Origin: Planococcus shenhongbingii
Lineage (GTDB): Bacteria > Bacillota > Bacilli > Bacillales_A > Planococcaceae
Direction: 5' to 3'
Length of the DNA stretch: 64,000 nucleotides
Assembly (NCBI RefSeq): GCF_030413635.1
Contig: NZ_CP129235.1
Location: 3,906,001-3,970,000, forward strand
Below the pieces are notes generated by a model, which had not been told where the DNA came from, made no database searches, and saw only the letters and a list, made by a program, of their open reading frames with translations. Below, one piece after another: positions 28,196-36,616 of the stretch. The number at the start of each line of letters is the position of its first letter. Positions within the stretch are counted from its first letter, which is position 1. The position numbers were made by a program, and so were the translations under genes.

Positions 28196-28864
28196 TTATA
28201 CAACTTTCTCTGAGCTACTGCTTTTCCCTTTAATTTCTTCGATATAGCTATAGACCGTTACTTTGGAGATATTCAATTTTTCAGCTACTTTGTCAATTGT
28301 TCCGCGTATTAAGAAAACCCCTTTTTCTTCCATAAAACGAATCATCTCGACCTTTTCATCCCGCCGTAGTTTTTCCAGTGGTTTATCCCCTATGATTTTG
28401 TCGATTAATTCATCGGCGATTTCCCGTATGTGCTCCATTTCACTAAGGTTTTCTTGCTTAGGAACAGATTTCGGAAATTGATTGGGGTTGGCTGGAATCA
28501 TCTTGCTTAACCAGTTGATATTCTCCGTAATGGCCGTGGTATCAACATTGATGCATAGCGCCCCCATTACTTTTTTTTCTTGATCCCTGATGAGCAATGT
28601 AGAAGATTTTATCGTTCTGCCATCTTCCGTTTGAAAATAATAATTTGCTGAAAAATCATTCGTGAAGTTTTGGGAAAGCAATACTTCTGTAATGAGGTGG
28701 TCAAAGCTTTGTCCTACTTTTCTGCCCGTTACATGGTTGTTAACTGTATAAACAACTGAGTTTTGTGGGACTGTTAAATCATGCACTACAACTTCGCAAT
28801 CTTGGCCAAAAGTTTTTGCAATGACCTCTGCTATCGGAATATATGTCTCAAGTATCTTGTGCAT
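28196..28864 (-). CDS. YheO/DauR-type PAS and HTH regulator
   Basis: A 222-residue regulator. Residues about 5-120 form the YheO-type PAS-like domain (VIAKTFGQDCEVVVHDL and SSTLLIRDQEKKVMGALCIN). The C-terminus is a helix-turn-helix (VAEKLNISKVTVYSYIEEI). The best-known relative is DauR, repressor of D-arginine catabolism in Pseudomonas. As first gene of the cluster it probably senses the amino acid degraded by the genes after it. GAGGAG precedes the ATG. AT-rich dyads lie on both sides of the gene (28150-28195 and 28905-28960) but I could not fix an operator. Confidence 0.87.
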   Translation of the reverse strand: MHKILETYIPIAEVIAKTFGQDCEVVVHDLTVPQNSVVYTVNNHVTGRKVGQSFDHLITEVLLSQNFTNDFSANYYFQTEDGRTIKSSTLLIRDQEKKVMGALCINVDTTAITENINWLSKMIPANPNQFPKSVPKQENLSEMEHIREIADELIDKIIGDKPLEKLRRDEKVEMIRFMEEKGVFLIRGTIDKVAEKLNISKVTVYSYIEEIKGKSSSSEKVV

Positions 28865-28973
28865 TGTAAAACTCCTCTCTGCTTTTCATCTATAGTTAAC
28901 ACACTATATAATTTTTTATACGAAATCAATAGATTTTTATATTTATAAGAAAAATTAGATATTTTTATTGGCA

Positions 28974-29072
28974 TTAACTGATTTGGTTCGTCTTGTGTTC
29001 TATAAAGGAATCGATGCAGCAGCGGTCGAAGAAGCCGCAGAGATCATATTGGCTTTAGATAAAATCATTTAA
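28974..29072 (+). pseudogene. 3-prime relic of a lost gene
   Basis: Thirty-two codons ending in TAA read LTDLVRLVFYKGIDAAAVEE and continue with an Ala/Glu-rich helix ending ALDKII. Codon use and helix pattern look like the C-terminus of a real protein, but upstream sequence is AT-rich with no frame or start. A strong terminator follows 80 bases later. The parent family was not identified. Confidence 0.45.
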
Positions 29073-29150
29073 AGTTAAGGCGCTACCGTCCTGAGTGCTG
29101 CGCCAGAGTCATTACAAAAAATCATCGGGTTTAAAGCAAGGAACGAAATA

Positions 29151-29179
29151 GAGCCTGCATCCTTTTGGGATGCAGGCTC
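29151..29179 (+). terminator. Orphan plus-strand terminator
   Basis: GAGCCTGCATCC pairs perfectly with GGATGCAGGCTC around a five-base loop, followed by CTTCTTTT. The only plus-strand coding trace upstream is the relic at 28974-29072. Confidence 0.8.
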
Positions 29180-29277
29180 CTTCTTTTACCGCCAATTTAT
29201 TAAATTCTATAGTAACAACTAAACGAGAGGAATCACTTGCTGTTGCTTTCGATTCCATACTTTCCTGCTTGATGTAG

Positions 29278-29355
29278 TAGTAAAATCCGTGTTGTGTGCA
29301 AAAAAAGAGTGTTCAAAGCTATAGTTCAGCTTTTGACACTCTTTTATTATAACAA
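29278..29355 (-). repeat. Terminator-bearing repeat, copy 1 (mmuM operon terminator)
   Basis: On the minus strand AAGAGTGTCAAAAGCT pairs with AGCTTTGAACACTCTT and is followed by T7, forming the terminator of mmuM. The hairpin plus the next 20 or so bases (TAAAATCCGTGTTGTG on the plus strand) is nearly identical to the element at 35842-35923. Confidence 0.8.
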
Positions 29356-29415
29356 TAGTTGGGATAAATAAAGACATCAGGCTCTCTATACCTTTTCCTG
29401 GTGCCTTTTTGGCTA

Positions 29416-30390
29416 TTATTTTTCCGTATTACGTCCCCATGCAGCAATGGCTGAAATATCCTCTGGGGTTGTTCTGCAACAACCTCCAATCAGTTGAGCT
29501 CCAGCGTTATACCATCGTTGTGTATTAGAGGCAAAGTGATTTGTTGAAGACTCTTCCCCCCATGTCTTGCTTATGGCGTCATACTCTTCACCGGAATTCG
29601 GATAAACAATTACCGGTTTGGAAGTTCGGCTTTTTACTTCTCCAATCAGCGTTTCTATAAAATCGGGTGCTGAACAATTAATGCCGATTGCAGCTGCTTG
29701 CTGTTCTTTATCCAACCATTCCGCACAACTGGAAATTCTTTCTCCATCGCTTATGTGGCGGCCATCCTTGGCACTAAAGCTGAACCAGGCATAAACCTCC
29801 GGGAATTCCTTCAGCACCTCTAGAATGGCTTTAGCTTCTATCAGGCATGGGAGGGTTTCACACGCTAAAATATCGGCCCCTGCTTCCACCAATGCCCTGA
29901 TTCGCTCTTGGTGAAAAGCGACCAATTCACTTTCGCTGATAGAATAATTACCGCGATATTCAGAGCCATCCGACAGAAAAGCACCATATGGACCTACAGA
30001 AGCCGCAACTAAAGGTTTCGGCCTGTTGGATTTATCATTTAACGCTGCCCAAAATTCATTACGGGCCTCTGCTGCAATTTGAACAGACTTTTTGATCAAT
30101 CCAATTGCCTCTTCCCCAGTTAATCCTCTTTCCTGATACCCTTTAATAGTTGCCTGATAGCTGGCAGTAATCGCACAATCCGCTCCCGCTTCAAAATAAC
30201 TCATATGCACCTGCTTGATCAGCTTAGGATCCTCCATCAATACTTTTGCGGACCACAAGCGATCGTTCAAATTACAGCCATGATTCTCAAGCTCTGTGGC
30301 CATGGCACCATCAAGAATCACGACAGGAAATCTATTCAAAATCTGCTCTATCGGGTTCAATCCAAACATCCTTCCTCTATCCAAGCTCAT
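29416..30390 (-). CDS. mmuM: Homocysteine S-methyltransferase (S-methylmethionine-dependent type)
   Basis: A 324-residue zinc barrel enzyme that transfers a methyl group to homocysteine to make methionine, with S-methylmethionine (or SAM) as donor in characterised MmuM/YbgG enzymes. Seen are ILDGAMATELENHG near the N-terminus and the zinc cysteines in GINCSAP and GGCCRTTPEDI. Last gene of an operon behind a SAM-I riboswitch and a three-gene amino acid ABC importer, which together suggests uptake and use of a methyl donor. An internal ATG at 30369 behind AGAGGAAGG is an alternative start. Confidence 0.92.
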   Translation of the reverse strand: MSLDRGRMFGLNPIEQILNRFPVVILDGAMATELENHGCNLNDRLWSAKVLMEDPKLIKQVHMSYFEAGADCAITASYQATIKGYQERGLTGEEAIGLIKKSVQIAAEARNEFWAALNDKSNRPKPLVAASVGPYGAFLSDGSEYRGNYSISESELVAFHQERIRALVEAGADILACETLPCLIEAKAILEVLKEFPEVYAWFSFSAKDGRHISDGERISSCAEWLDKEQQAAAIGINCSAPDFIETLIGEVKSRTSKPVIVYPNSGEEYDAISKTWGEESSTNHFASNTQRWYNAGAQLIGGCCRTTPEDISAIAAWGRNTEK

Positions 30391-30401
30391 TTCACCATTT
30401 T

Positions 30402-31142
30402 TTAATTGGTTCTGATTGCTTTGCTTAAAAATTGCTTCGTTCTCTCAACTTTAGGATCATTAAAAAGTTGTTCAGCTGTTCCTTCTTCAACAATGAGGCC
30501 ATCTTCCATGAAAATGACGCGGTCTGAAATGTCACGTGCAAAATTCAGTTCATGTGTCACAATAAGCATCGTATTTCCTTCCTTGGCTACCTTTTTGATC
30601 GTTGCCAAAACTTCATCAACCAGTTCTGGATCAAGTGAGGAAGTCGGTTCATCAAACAATAGGACTTCCGGATTGAGTGCAAGTGCACGAGCAATCCCAA
30701 CCCGTTGCTGCTGCCCGCCTGAAAGTTGTGCAGGGTAGTGGCTTAACCTATTCGCTAAACCTACCCTTTCTAAAATTTCAATACTTCTTTTCTTAGCTTC
30801 AACTTTATGTATTTTCTTGACACTGGTTAAACCGACCATCACATTTTGCAGAACGGTAAAATTCTTGAATAGATGGTATTGCTGAAAGACCATCCCTGTC
30901 GAATTTCTTAAAGAAACGATATCTGCTTTACTCGCTGTTTCAGCATCTACTCTTTTATCGTTGATTTCAACAATTCCGCCGCTAGGCTGCTCCAAAAAAT
31001 TAATACACCGCAATAATGTTGATTTACCTGAACCGCTTGGCCCTAAAATGGCAACCACTTCACCTTTGGCAACTGTAAGGTTTATCCCTTTCAGCACATG
31101 CTGGTTACCGTAATATTTATGGATATTTTCCAATTTGATCAT
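30402..31142 (-). CDS. Amino acid ABC transporter, ATP-binding protein
   Basis: A 246-residue ATPase of the polar amino acid uptake family. Walker A is GPSGSGKST (residues 33-41), the signature LSGGQQQR and Walker B VLLFDEPTS with the conserved D-loop and switch His (VTHEL). It overlaps the permease gene by ATGA and is followed by mmuM after 11 bases. It energises import through the adjacent permease and lipoprotein. It is controlled by the upstream SAM-I riboswitch, so the cargo is probably a methionine-related compound. Confidence 0.93.
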   Translation of the reverse strand: MIKLENIHKYYGNQHVLKGINLTVAKGEVVAILGPSGSGKSTLLRCINFLEQPSGGIVEINDKRVDAETASKADIVSLRNSTGMVFQQYHLFKNFTVLQNVMVGLTSVKKIHKVEAKKRSIEILERVGLANRLSHYPAQLSGGQQQRVGIARALALNPEVLLFDEPTSSLDPELVDEVLATIKKVAKEGNTMLIVTHELNFARDISDRVIFMEDGLIVEEGTAEQLFNDPKVERTKQFLSKAIRTN

Positions 31143-31861
31143 GCAGCAATCCCTCTTTCATATCTGCGAGCCCGTTTCTCGATTTTCACGAGCAATCGCT
31201 CTACTGCTATACAAAGAATCCAGTAGACAATCGATACCGCGATATACACTTCAAAGAATGCTAACCCGCGGGAACCGAGAATTTTGGCTTGCCCCATAAT
31301 GTCTATAACGCCAATAATGAAAACAAGAGAGGTATCTTTGATGGTGCTGATAAACATATTTCCAAGGTTAGGTATGGCTACTGTCAGAGCCTGCGGGAAA
31401 ATGATTTTAAGCATCATCTGTGCAGGGCTCATGCCTATCGATTTAGCGGCTTCAAACTGCCCGCGATCAACCGATTCAATAGCGGAACGGATCGTTTCGG
31501 ACAAGTATGCTCCCAGATTCACGGAAAACGCCAATAGCGCATAAACTTCAGGTGGAATGCTGTTGACGTCCGCCGATTGGAGCCAGCCGTATTCGATCTG
31601 CAAATAATAAATAATTTTCGGTATGCCATAAAATACAAGATAGATCTGAACCAATAAAGGGGTTCCTCTGATAAAAGATACGTAAATGGATGAAATCACC
31701 CTTAATACCGGGATCCGGTAAATTTTGATGAGGGCGGTAGTCACGCCAATAAACAAGCTTAAAATCAATGAACCTACCGCAATCCCTATGGTGATGGGCA
31801 GCCGTGAAATAATTGCCGGAAAGCTTTCTATTAAAAAATTGATATCCAGTAAATTCTCCAT
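31139..31861 (-). CDS. Amino acid ABC transporter, permease
   Basis: A 240-residue membrane component with about five helices and the HisM-type signature (FIRGTPLLVQIYLVFYGIP). The ATPase-contact EAA loop is GQFEAAKSIGMSPAQMMLKI. It resembles TcyB/TcyL cystine-type permeases. GGAGGGG precedes the ATG, and the stop overlaps the ATPase start. A single permease gene implies a homodimeric channel. Confidence 0.92.
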   Translation of the reverse strand: MENLLDINFLIESFPAIISRLPITIGIAVGSLILSLFIGVTTALIKIYRIPVLRVISSIYVSFIRGTPLLVQIYLVFYGIPKIIYYLQIEYGWLQSADVNSIPPEVYALLAFSVNLGAYLSETIRSAIESVDRGQFEAAKSIGMSPAQMMLKIIFPQALTVAIPNLGNMFISTIKDTSLVFIIGVIDIMGQAKILGSRGLAFFEVYIAVSIVYWILCIAVERLLVKIEKRARRYERGIAA

Positions 31862-31882
31862 TGTCTCTTCCCCTCCACAAAC

Positions 31883-32698
31883 CTATTCAGGGATGTACTC
31901 TCCGCCAGTCCATTTTTTCGATAGTTCAACTAAAGTGCCATCTTGCTTGAGTTCTTCCAAAATGGGATCAATCAGTGCCTTCAATTCTTCGCCCTGCTCC
32001 CCATTTTTCAATACGATTCCCATATCATCATTAACCAAAGGCTGGCCGACAATTTCAACGTCCAAATCATTCTTCTCCAAGACTGCATTAATCATGATCG
32101 GATCGTTTACATAAGCATCAAGCCGGCCGTTTTGCACATCCTGCAAAATTTCTGAAGGGTTGCCGCTTTCACTGTACTTCAAATCAATCGCTTTTTCTGC
32201 TTTTTTGTTGTACTCCTCAAGCAACAATGTGTAAGAATCTCCCGCTAAAGCGCCGATTTTCTTGCCTTCCAAATCCTCAATGGTTTGAATGTCTTCCCTT
32301 CCTGTTTTCACAGCAATAACGGTTTCCGCTGCAAAATAAGATTCATCGGTGAACAAATACTTTTCCTGGCGTTCCGGAGTTTTTGCGACTTGATCGGCAA
32401 TTGCCTGGATTTTATTGGATTCCAGCGCCAGGAACATGCTGTCCCATGGAACGGCGGTGAATTCGAACGTGTAGCCGTCCAATTTCTCATCGACCGCTTT
32501 GACCACTTCTACATCGTATCCGGTCAGTTCGTTGTTCTCATCCGCAAAAGCAAAAGGCGGATAATCGTTTTGCGTTCCGACCAGAATCACTTGCTCGCCT
32601 GTAGCACTTGCTGCTTCTTTTGACGAACATCCGCTTAGAACGCCGCCTGCGCCTAGCAATAAAACCAGAGAAAGGGATATGTACTGTTTTCTTTTCAT
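31883..32698 (-). CDS. Amino acid ABC transporter, substrate-binding lipoprotein
   Basis: A 271-residue family 3 solute-binding protein. The signal peptide (MKRKQYISLSLVLLLGAGG) ends in the lipobox LSGC, so it is a membrane-anchored lipoprotein. The mature part shows the family hallmarks DYPPFAFADENNELTGYDVE and DVQNGRLDAYVNDP. ATG at 32698 follows AAAGGAG; the longer frame to 32749 is rejected. First gene after the SAM-I riboswitch. The ligand is unknown: methionine, cystine or S-methylmethionine are candidates. Confidence 0.92.
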   Translation of the reverse strand: MKRKQYISLSLVLLLGAGGVLSGCSSKEAASATGEQVILVGTQNDYPPFAFADENNELTGYDVEVVKAVDEKLDGYTFEFTAVPWDSMFLALESNKIQAIADQVAKTPERQEKYLFTDESYFAAETVIAVKTGREDIQTIEDLEGKKIGALAGDSYTLLLEEYNKKAEKAIDLKYSESGNPSEILQDVQNGRLDAYVNDPIMINAVLEKNDLDVEIVGQPLVNDDMGIVLKNGEQGEELKALIDPILEELKQDGTLVELSKKWTGGEYIPE

Positions 32699-32780
32699 GT
32701 TAAAACTCCTTTGTTGGTAAAGAGAGTCGCAAAGTTCTTTCATACCCAAAGCTTTGCGCTGCTTGAATGAATGAGGCCAA

Positions 32781-32930
32781 AAAACACAAAAAACCTATTC
32801 CGATAGGAAATAGGTTTTAATCTAGATCTTATCTTTCAGAGCAAACGCTCTGCAGGAATTAGCACCTCTCATAAAAAATGATGGTTGCTGGACGTCATTG
32901 GGCCTGTCCCTCAGTCTCTCTTGATAAGTT
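32781..32930 (-). ncRNA. SAM-I (S-box) riboswitch with terminator
   Basis: The minus strand carries the S-box core in order: P1 strand CTTATC, AAGAGAGACTGAGGGA, GGCCCAATGACGTCCAGCAACC, AGGTGCTAATTCCTGC, a GAGC-GCTC hairpin, and the closing GAAAGATAAG. The aptamer spans 32828-32930. An intrinsic terminator (AACCTATTTCC / GGAATAGGTT then T6) follows at 32781-32818. SAM binding should stop transcription of the ABC/mmuM operon, so it is expressed when methionine/SAM is scarce. Confidence 0.95.
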
Positions 32931-33272
32931 ATTTAATTTTTACATAATACAGATAGTATTTTACATTGCCCGTTCTGTCAAATACATTTTTCTCTATTTT
33001 GAATTTTTATCGCTTATTTTTTATGAAAACAGAAAGAATATGATCGAAATACACGAGCTCATTTTACTGGCCAGCGCTGTAGTTGCGGTTGAAATCTCTG
33101 CAAAGAGGGCTTCCTCTGCCCTACTTCAAAGTTTGAACAGCCCATTTGACAATAATTCGAATCTTAAATACTATCTAATAATACTTCTTATGCCTTTTTA
33201 CTAATTCACTTTATGCTGTCCTGACTTTCTGAACAATGGCCCAAATTTAAAAAAGAGCGGAGCGAACTGGCA
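32931..33272. other. Divergent intergenic region
   Basis: About 340 bases between the riboswitch and the oxidase gene. It holds the promoter of the riboswitch operon (AT-rich, 32931-33010) and of the oxidase. A 108-codon frame at 32878-33204 overlaps the riboswitch on the other strand and has no convincing start, so it is not called. Confidence 0.5.
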
Positions 33273-34412
33273 ATGACAAAAGAACCTGTATATGATGTAG
33301 CCATCGTAGGTGCGGGAACGATGGGAATGGCTGCTGGCGCCTTTTTGGCGAAACAGAATGCAAAGACCCTGCTAATTGATGCCTTCGACCCGCCGCACAT
33401 TAACGGAAGCCATCACGGGGACACCCGCTTGATCCGGCATGCTTATGGTGAAGGCAGACAATACGTGACGCTTGTGAAGCGTGCCCAGCGATTATGGGAG
33501 GAGCTCGAACAGCAGACAGGCTACAAAATTTTTGAAAAAACCGGTGTTCTTGGCATTGGCCCGAAAGATTCGCCTTTTCTGCAAGAAACAATCGCGGCCG
33601 CTCAGAAATATGATCTCCCTTTGGAAATCTTAAACGGCCAGGAAATCCAAAGCAGGTGGCCCGGTTTTTCGGTGCCGGACCACTTTATCGGGTGCTTTGA
33701 AGCAGGATCGGGAATCATTTACAGCGAGGCGGCCATCCGGGCTTACAAGGAAACCGCTCTTAAAAACGGTGCGAATCTTGTCCCCAATACACCCGTTCGG
33801 CACATCGATGTGAATAATGCAAATGGGATAAAAATTTCAACCGACCATACTCTCTTTTATGCAAAAAAAGTAATTATCACTGCCGGTGCCTGGGCCGCAA
33901 AGTTATTGCCGGAGTTAAGCCTTCCGATTCAGCCGACACGCAAAGCCGTCGGCTGGTTTGATGCACCTTCCGATCTGTTCAGCGGTGCCAAATTTCCAGC
34001 CTTCTTTATCGAGGACGGTGATAAAAAAGCTTATGGTTTCCCTAATTTGAATGGTGCCGGCCTCAAAATCGGAAAATCGGATGGCGGGCAGTCGATTGAC
34101 CCGGACGTGCATACCCAGAACTTCGGACTGTATGAAAGCGATGAAGGCGACTTAAGGCATATGCTTCAAACCTATATGCCGGAAGCAAACGGCACATTGA
34201 ATCAAGGAAAAACCTGTCTGTATACAAACTCGCACGACCATGATTTTATCGTTGATTATCATCCAGACCATCCGCAAGTCATTTTTGCCTGCGGCTTTTC
34301 GGGGCATGGCTTTAAATTCGGCAGCGCGATGGGAGAAGTATTGAGCCAAATGGCTTTGGAAGGCCAAAGCGCCTTTGATATTTCCAGCTTCTCTCTCAAG
34401 CGATTCAAATAG
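33273..34412 (+). CDS. Monomeric sarcosine / N-methyl-L-tryptophan oxidase family
   Basis: A 379-residue FAD amine oxidase of the SoxA/SolA family that demethylates N-methyl amino acids to the free amino acid, formaldehyde and hydrogen peroxide. Seen are the N-terminal FAD fingerprint VAIVGAGTMGMAAGAFLAKQ, the family block GSHHGDTRLIRHAYGEG, the covalent-flavin cysteine in TCLYTNSHD and the C-terminal CGFSGHGFKFGSAMGE. Sequence resembles both monomeric sarcosine oxidase and E. coli SolA; the substrate is not resolved. GGAG lies ten bases before the ATG. Monocistronic. Confidence 0.9.
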   Translation: MTKEPVYDVAIVGAGTMGMAAGAFLAKQNAKTLLIDAFDPPHINGSHHGDTRLIRHAYGEGRQYVTLVKRAQRLWEELEQQTGYKIFEKTGVLGIGPKDSPFLQETIAAAQKYDLPLEILNGQEIQSRWPGFSVPDHFIGCFEAGSGIIYSEAAIRAYKETALKNGANLVPNTPVRHIDVNNANGIKISTDHTLFYAKKVIITAGAWAAKLLPELSLPIQPTRKAVGWFDAPSDLFSGAKFPAFFIEDGDKKAYGFPNLNGAGLKIGKSDGGQSIDPDVHTQNFGLYESDEGDLRHMLQTYMPEANGTLNQGKTCLYTNSHDHDFIVDYHPDHPQVIFACGFSGHGFKFGSAMGEVLSQMALEGQSAFDISSFSLKRFK

Positions 34413-34452
34413 TGATTTTTCTTATAGCTAATACTTAAGGATACAGACAGAA

Positions 34453-34481
34453 AAAAAGCACCTCTTATGAGATGCTTTTTT
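34453..34481 (+). terminator. Terminator of the oxidase gene
   Basis: AAAAAGCA-CTC pairs with GAG-TGCTTTTT around TTAT, followed by TT. Confidence 0.78.
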
Positions 34482-34551
34482 TCATGATTTAATTTGATGA
34501 ACGAAGAGAGCCTAAAGAGAATTCGCAACTGTCTTCACCAGTAAACATTTT

Positions 34552-34565
34552 ATTTCCCGGGAAAT
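34552..34565. promoter_or_regulatory. Noc-type binding palindrome 1
   Basis: ATTTCCCGGGAAAT, a perfect 14-base palindrome (16 with the flanking T and A), identical to the nucleoid-occlusion factor Noc binding consensus of B. subtilis. It lies in the 214-base gap between two convergent genes. Confidence 0.75.
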
Positions 34566-34626
34566 ATACGATATTTTGAAGCCTTAAGACAGCCTATTTC
34601 AATTAACTGAGGAATTGCTCAAATCC

Positions 34627-35820
34627 CTACTCCAGCTGCTCTTCCTCAAGCAGTTTAAACCCTTCAATCATCGTGTCTTCTTCCACTTCAATCAAAATGC
34701 AGCGTTTGCCGTTGAAATTGACGCCTTTGACGTATCGTAAGTCTTGCGGGCTGATTTTGATTTCCGCGACTTTTGTGTTGATTTTGATCGACTTGGACGC
34801 GTAGCTCGGCACGACGTGGCTCGCTTTCATTTCGTAGTTTTTGTCTTCCACCACTTGCTGGAAGGCCCTTTCCACTTTTTCGCTACTTACATCTTTGACG
34901 CCGCTCGCCTTCAAGACACGTGTCACTTCTACCGTATCCAAAACTGGCGGCTCCTCATCTTCATTCTCAGCTTCTTTTTCCACTTCCAGCATGAGATTGA
35001 TCTCATCATAGAGACCGGCAAGGGTTCTTGAATTCACTTCTTCTCCGATCACGGCTTTGACAATTTCCTCAAACACTGCTTTATCTTCCTCGGCGGTCAT
35101 GATTTCGTTGCCGTTCAAGACGTTCTCGATAAACTGGAAATCCGGTTTGTTCGCTTTGCCCGAAGCATAAACGATGTGATGAATGTCCGCGGCATTGTCC
35201 GTGAAGCTCGGGAACAAAAATCCGCCAACTGGAGAAGCCAATTTAATGACGGGATCGACCAACACATTTGACTTGAATTCTTTTTCGACAAAGTCAAACA
35301 CCAGTGAACTTTTCGGCAGTTCAGTCTGGTTCATGCTGCCGAGGATAAACGGCGTGGTAAACACTTCATCCCGCATGTCGATTTCCGTTTCATCTGCCTG
35401 GCGCTTCGTCGTTTTGAAATACGTTCCGCGAATAAACGTGATGACCATATCTTTTTCATACGGTTTTTCTTCCACCATCTTCAAGGCGATGCGCTGCATA
35501 TTCGCTTGCCATTCCGCCACATCCTCTGCCTCGAGGCCTTCATACAGGAGCCGCTGCGTATGGTCTGCCTGGCCCTCTTCCTGCGGCTGGAACTTCACTT
35601 CAAACAGTTTCACATCGAGCTTCCCGCCCAATACCTTCTTGAAATTGGCAAGAAACAGCTCCTGCTGCTCCCGGTCCAATAAAGAAAACGAGCGGCTTTC
35701 TTCGTGAAAGATTTCACTGCTTTCCTGCTGGATGTACACATTGTAAATGTTCGCGATTTTCAATAAATCAGTATCGAGCTTAAATCGTTTGCGGATATCT
35801 GCTATATCTTTATTGTTCAT
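34627..35820 (-). CDS. DUF4317 family protein
   Basis: A 397-residue soluble protein beginning MNNKDIADIRKRFKLDTDLL, the hallmark N-terminus of DUF4317, with family stretches ITFIRGTYFKTTKRQ and VDPVIKLASPVGGFLFPSFT. The middle has an acidic helical linker (about residues 270-295). No function is established for this family. ATG at 35820 matches the family start; a frame to 35865 runs into the upstream repeat. It stands alone, upstream of the convergent oxidase gene. The binding site is weak (GGGAG, 12 bases away). Confidence 0.85.
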   Translation of the reverse strand: MNNKDIADIRKRFKLDTDLLKIANIYNVYIQQESSEIFHEESRSFSLLDREQQELFLANFKKVLGGKLDVKLFEVKFQPQEEGQADHTQRLLYEGLEAEDVAEWQANMQRIALKMVEEKPYEKDMVITFIRGTYFKTTKRQADETEIDMRDEVFTTPFILGSMNQTELPKSSLVFDFVEKEFKSNVLVDPVIKLASPVGGFLFPSFTDNAADIHHIVYASGKANKPDFQFIENVLNGNEIMTAEEDKAVFEEIVKAVIGEEVNSRTLAGLYDEINLMLEVEKEAENEDEEPPVLDTVEVTRVLKASGVKDVSSEKVERAFQQVVEDKNYEMKASHVVPSYASKSIKINTKVAEIKISPQDLRYVKGVNFNGKRCILIEVEEDTMIEGFKLLEEEQLE

Positions 35821-35841
35821 TTCTATTTCCAACTCCCTGGC

Positions 35842-35923
35842 TAGTAAAATCCGTGTTGTGCGCAAAAAAAAAAAGAGTGTTCAAAGCTACGGTTCAGCTT
35901 TTGACACTCTTATATTATAACAA
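35842..35923 (-). repeat. Terminator-bearing repeat, copy 2 (deaminase terminator)
   Basis: Same hairpin as at 29278 (AAGAGTGTCAAAAGCT with AGCTTTGAACACTCTT) followed by a longer T11 run and the same flanking TAAAATCCGTGTTGTG. It terminates the nucleoside deaminase gene. Confidence 0.8.
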
Positions 35924-35954
35924 CAAATGAAATGAAGATGATGTCACAATCTGT

Positions 35955-36437
35955 TTACCGGCTTGCTTCATATGATCGGCGGTGCAATTGATGAACCTGT
36001 TCCGACAGTTCAGGAACCGGTCCTTCCACTTCCGTATCCGTAATCACATCCGGAATGGCCAGATTCCGGACACGGGACGGTGCAGCGCCCATTTCACTTA
36101 ACCAGCCGGCTAATTGCTCAGAAGAACTGGCGTACACGATTCTGCCCAGGCCAACCCATCCGTGAGCCGCTGCACACATCGGACAATGTTCACCGGAAGT
36201 ATAGACCGTTGCCTTGCTTCTTTCTTCAGGAGCCAGATTATTTGCTGCCCACCTGGCAATCGCAAACTCGGGATGCTGCGTATGGTCACCGCCGGCCACA
36301 TGATTATGGTCTTCAAAAAGCACTCCCCCCGCAGCTGATACCAGGACAGAGCCGAATGGTTCGTCTCCTTTTTCCAAAGCCGTTTCCGCGAGTTCCACAC
36401 AGCGCCGCAGGTGTTTTAAATCGGTTTCGCTGATCAT
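35955..36437 (-). CDS. Nucleoside/guanine deaminase family protein (CDA fold)
   Basis: A 160-residue zinc deaminase. The zinc site is HPEFAIARW (His and catalytic Glu, with HPE rather than the usual HAE) and SGEHCPMCAAA (two Cys). This pattern occurs in guanine deaminase and related purine or pteridine deaminases rather than tRNA deaminase TadA, which has its own flanking motifs. AGGAGG precedes the ATG. Monocistronic, with terminator repeat copy 2. The substrate is unproven. Confidence 0.85.
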   Translation of the reverse strand: MISETDLKHLRRCVELAETALEKGDEPFGSVLVSAAGGVLFEDHNHVAGGDHTQHPEFAIARWAANNLAPEERSKATVYTSGEHCPMCAAAHGWVGLGRIVYASSSEQLAGWLSEMGAAPSRVRNLAIPDVITDTEVEGPVPELSEQVHQLHRRSYEASR

Positions 36438-36558
36438 ATTTCTGCCTCCTTTATCGCTAACTATCCGAAAGTCAATTATTTTAGATTTGAGATAGCCTTT
36501 GCCTCTACTAATTTTGCATAGGAGCTCTTTGAGAGGAGGAGACTGTCTTTTACAAAAT

Positions 36559-36596
36559 CAAAAAGTCTCATGAACAAATTCCATTGAGACTTTTTG
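36559..36596 (-). terminator. Alcohol dehydrogenase terminator
   Basis: A perfect 12-base stem CAAAAAGTCTCA / TGAGACTTTTTG, followed on the minus strand by ATTTTG, just past the adh stop. Confidence 0.85.
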
Positions 36597-36616
36597 ATGT
36601 AATTACCTATTAATAT

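Noticed and set aside
32878..33204. 108-codon plus-strand frame in the intergenic region before the oxidase gene
   Set aside because: Its first part is the complement of the SAM-I riboswitch, and it has no binding site.
35183..35707. 174-codon plus-strand frame inside the DUF4317 gene
   Set aside because: Antisense shadow; Ser-rich, low complexity, no start signal.
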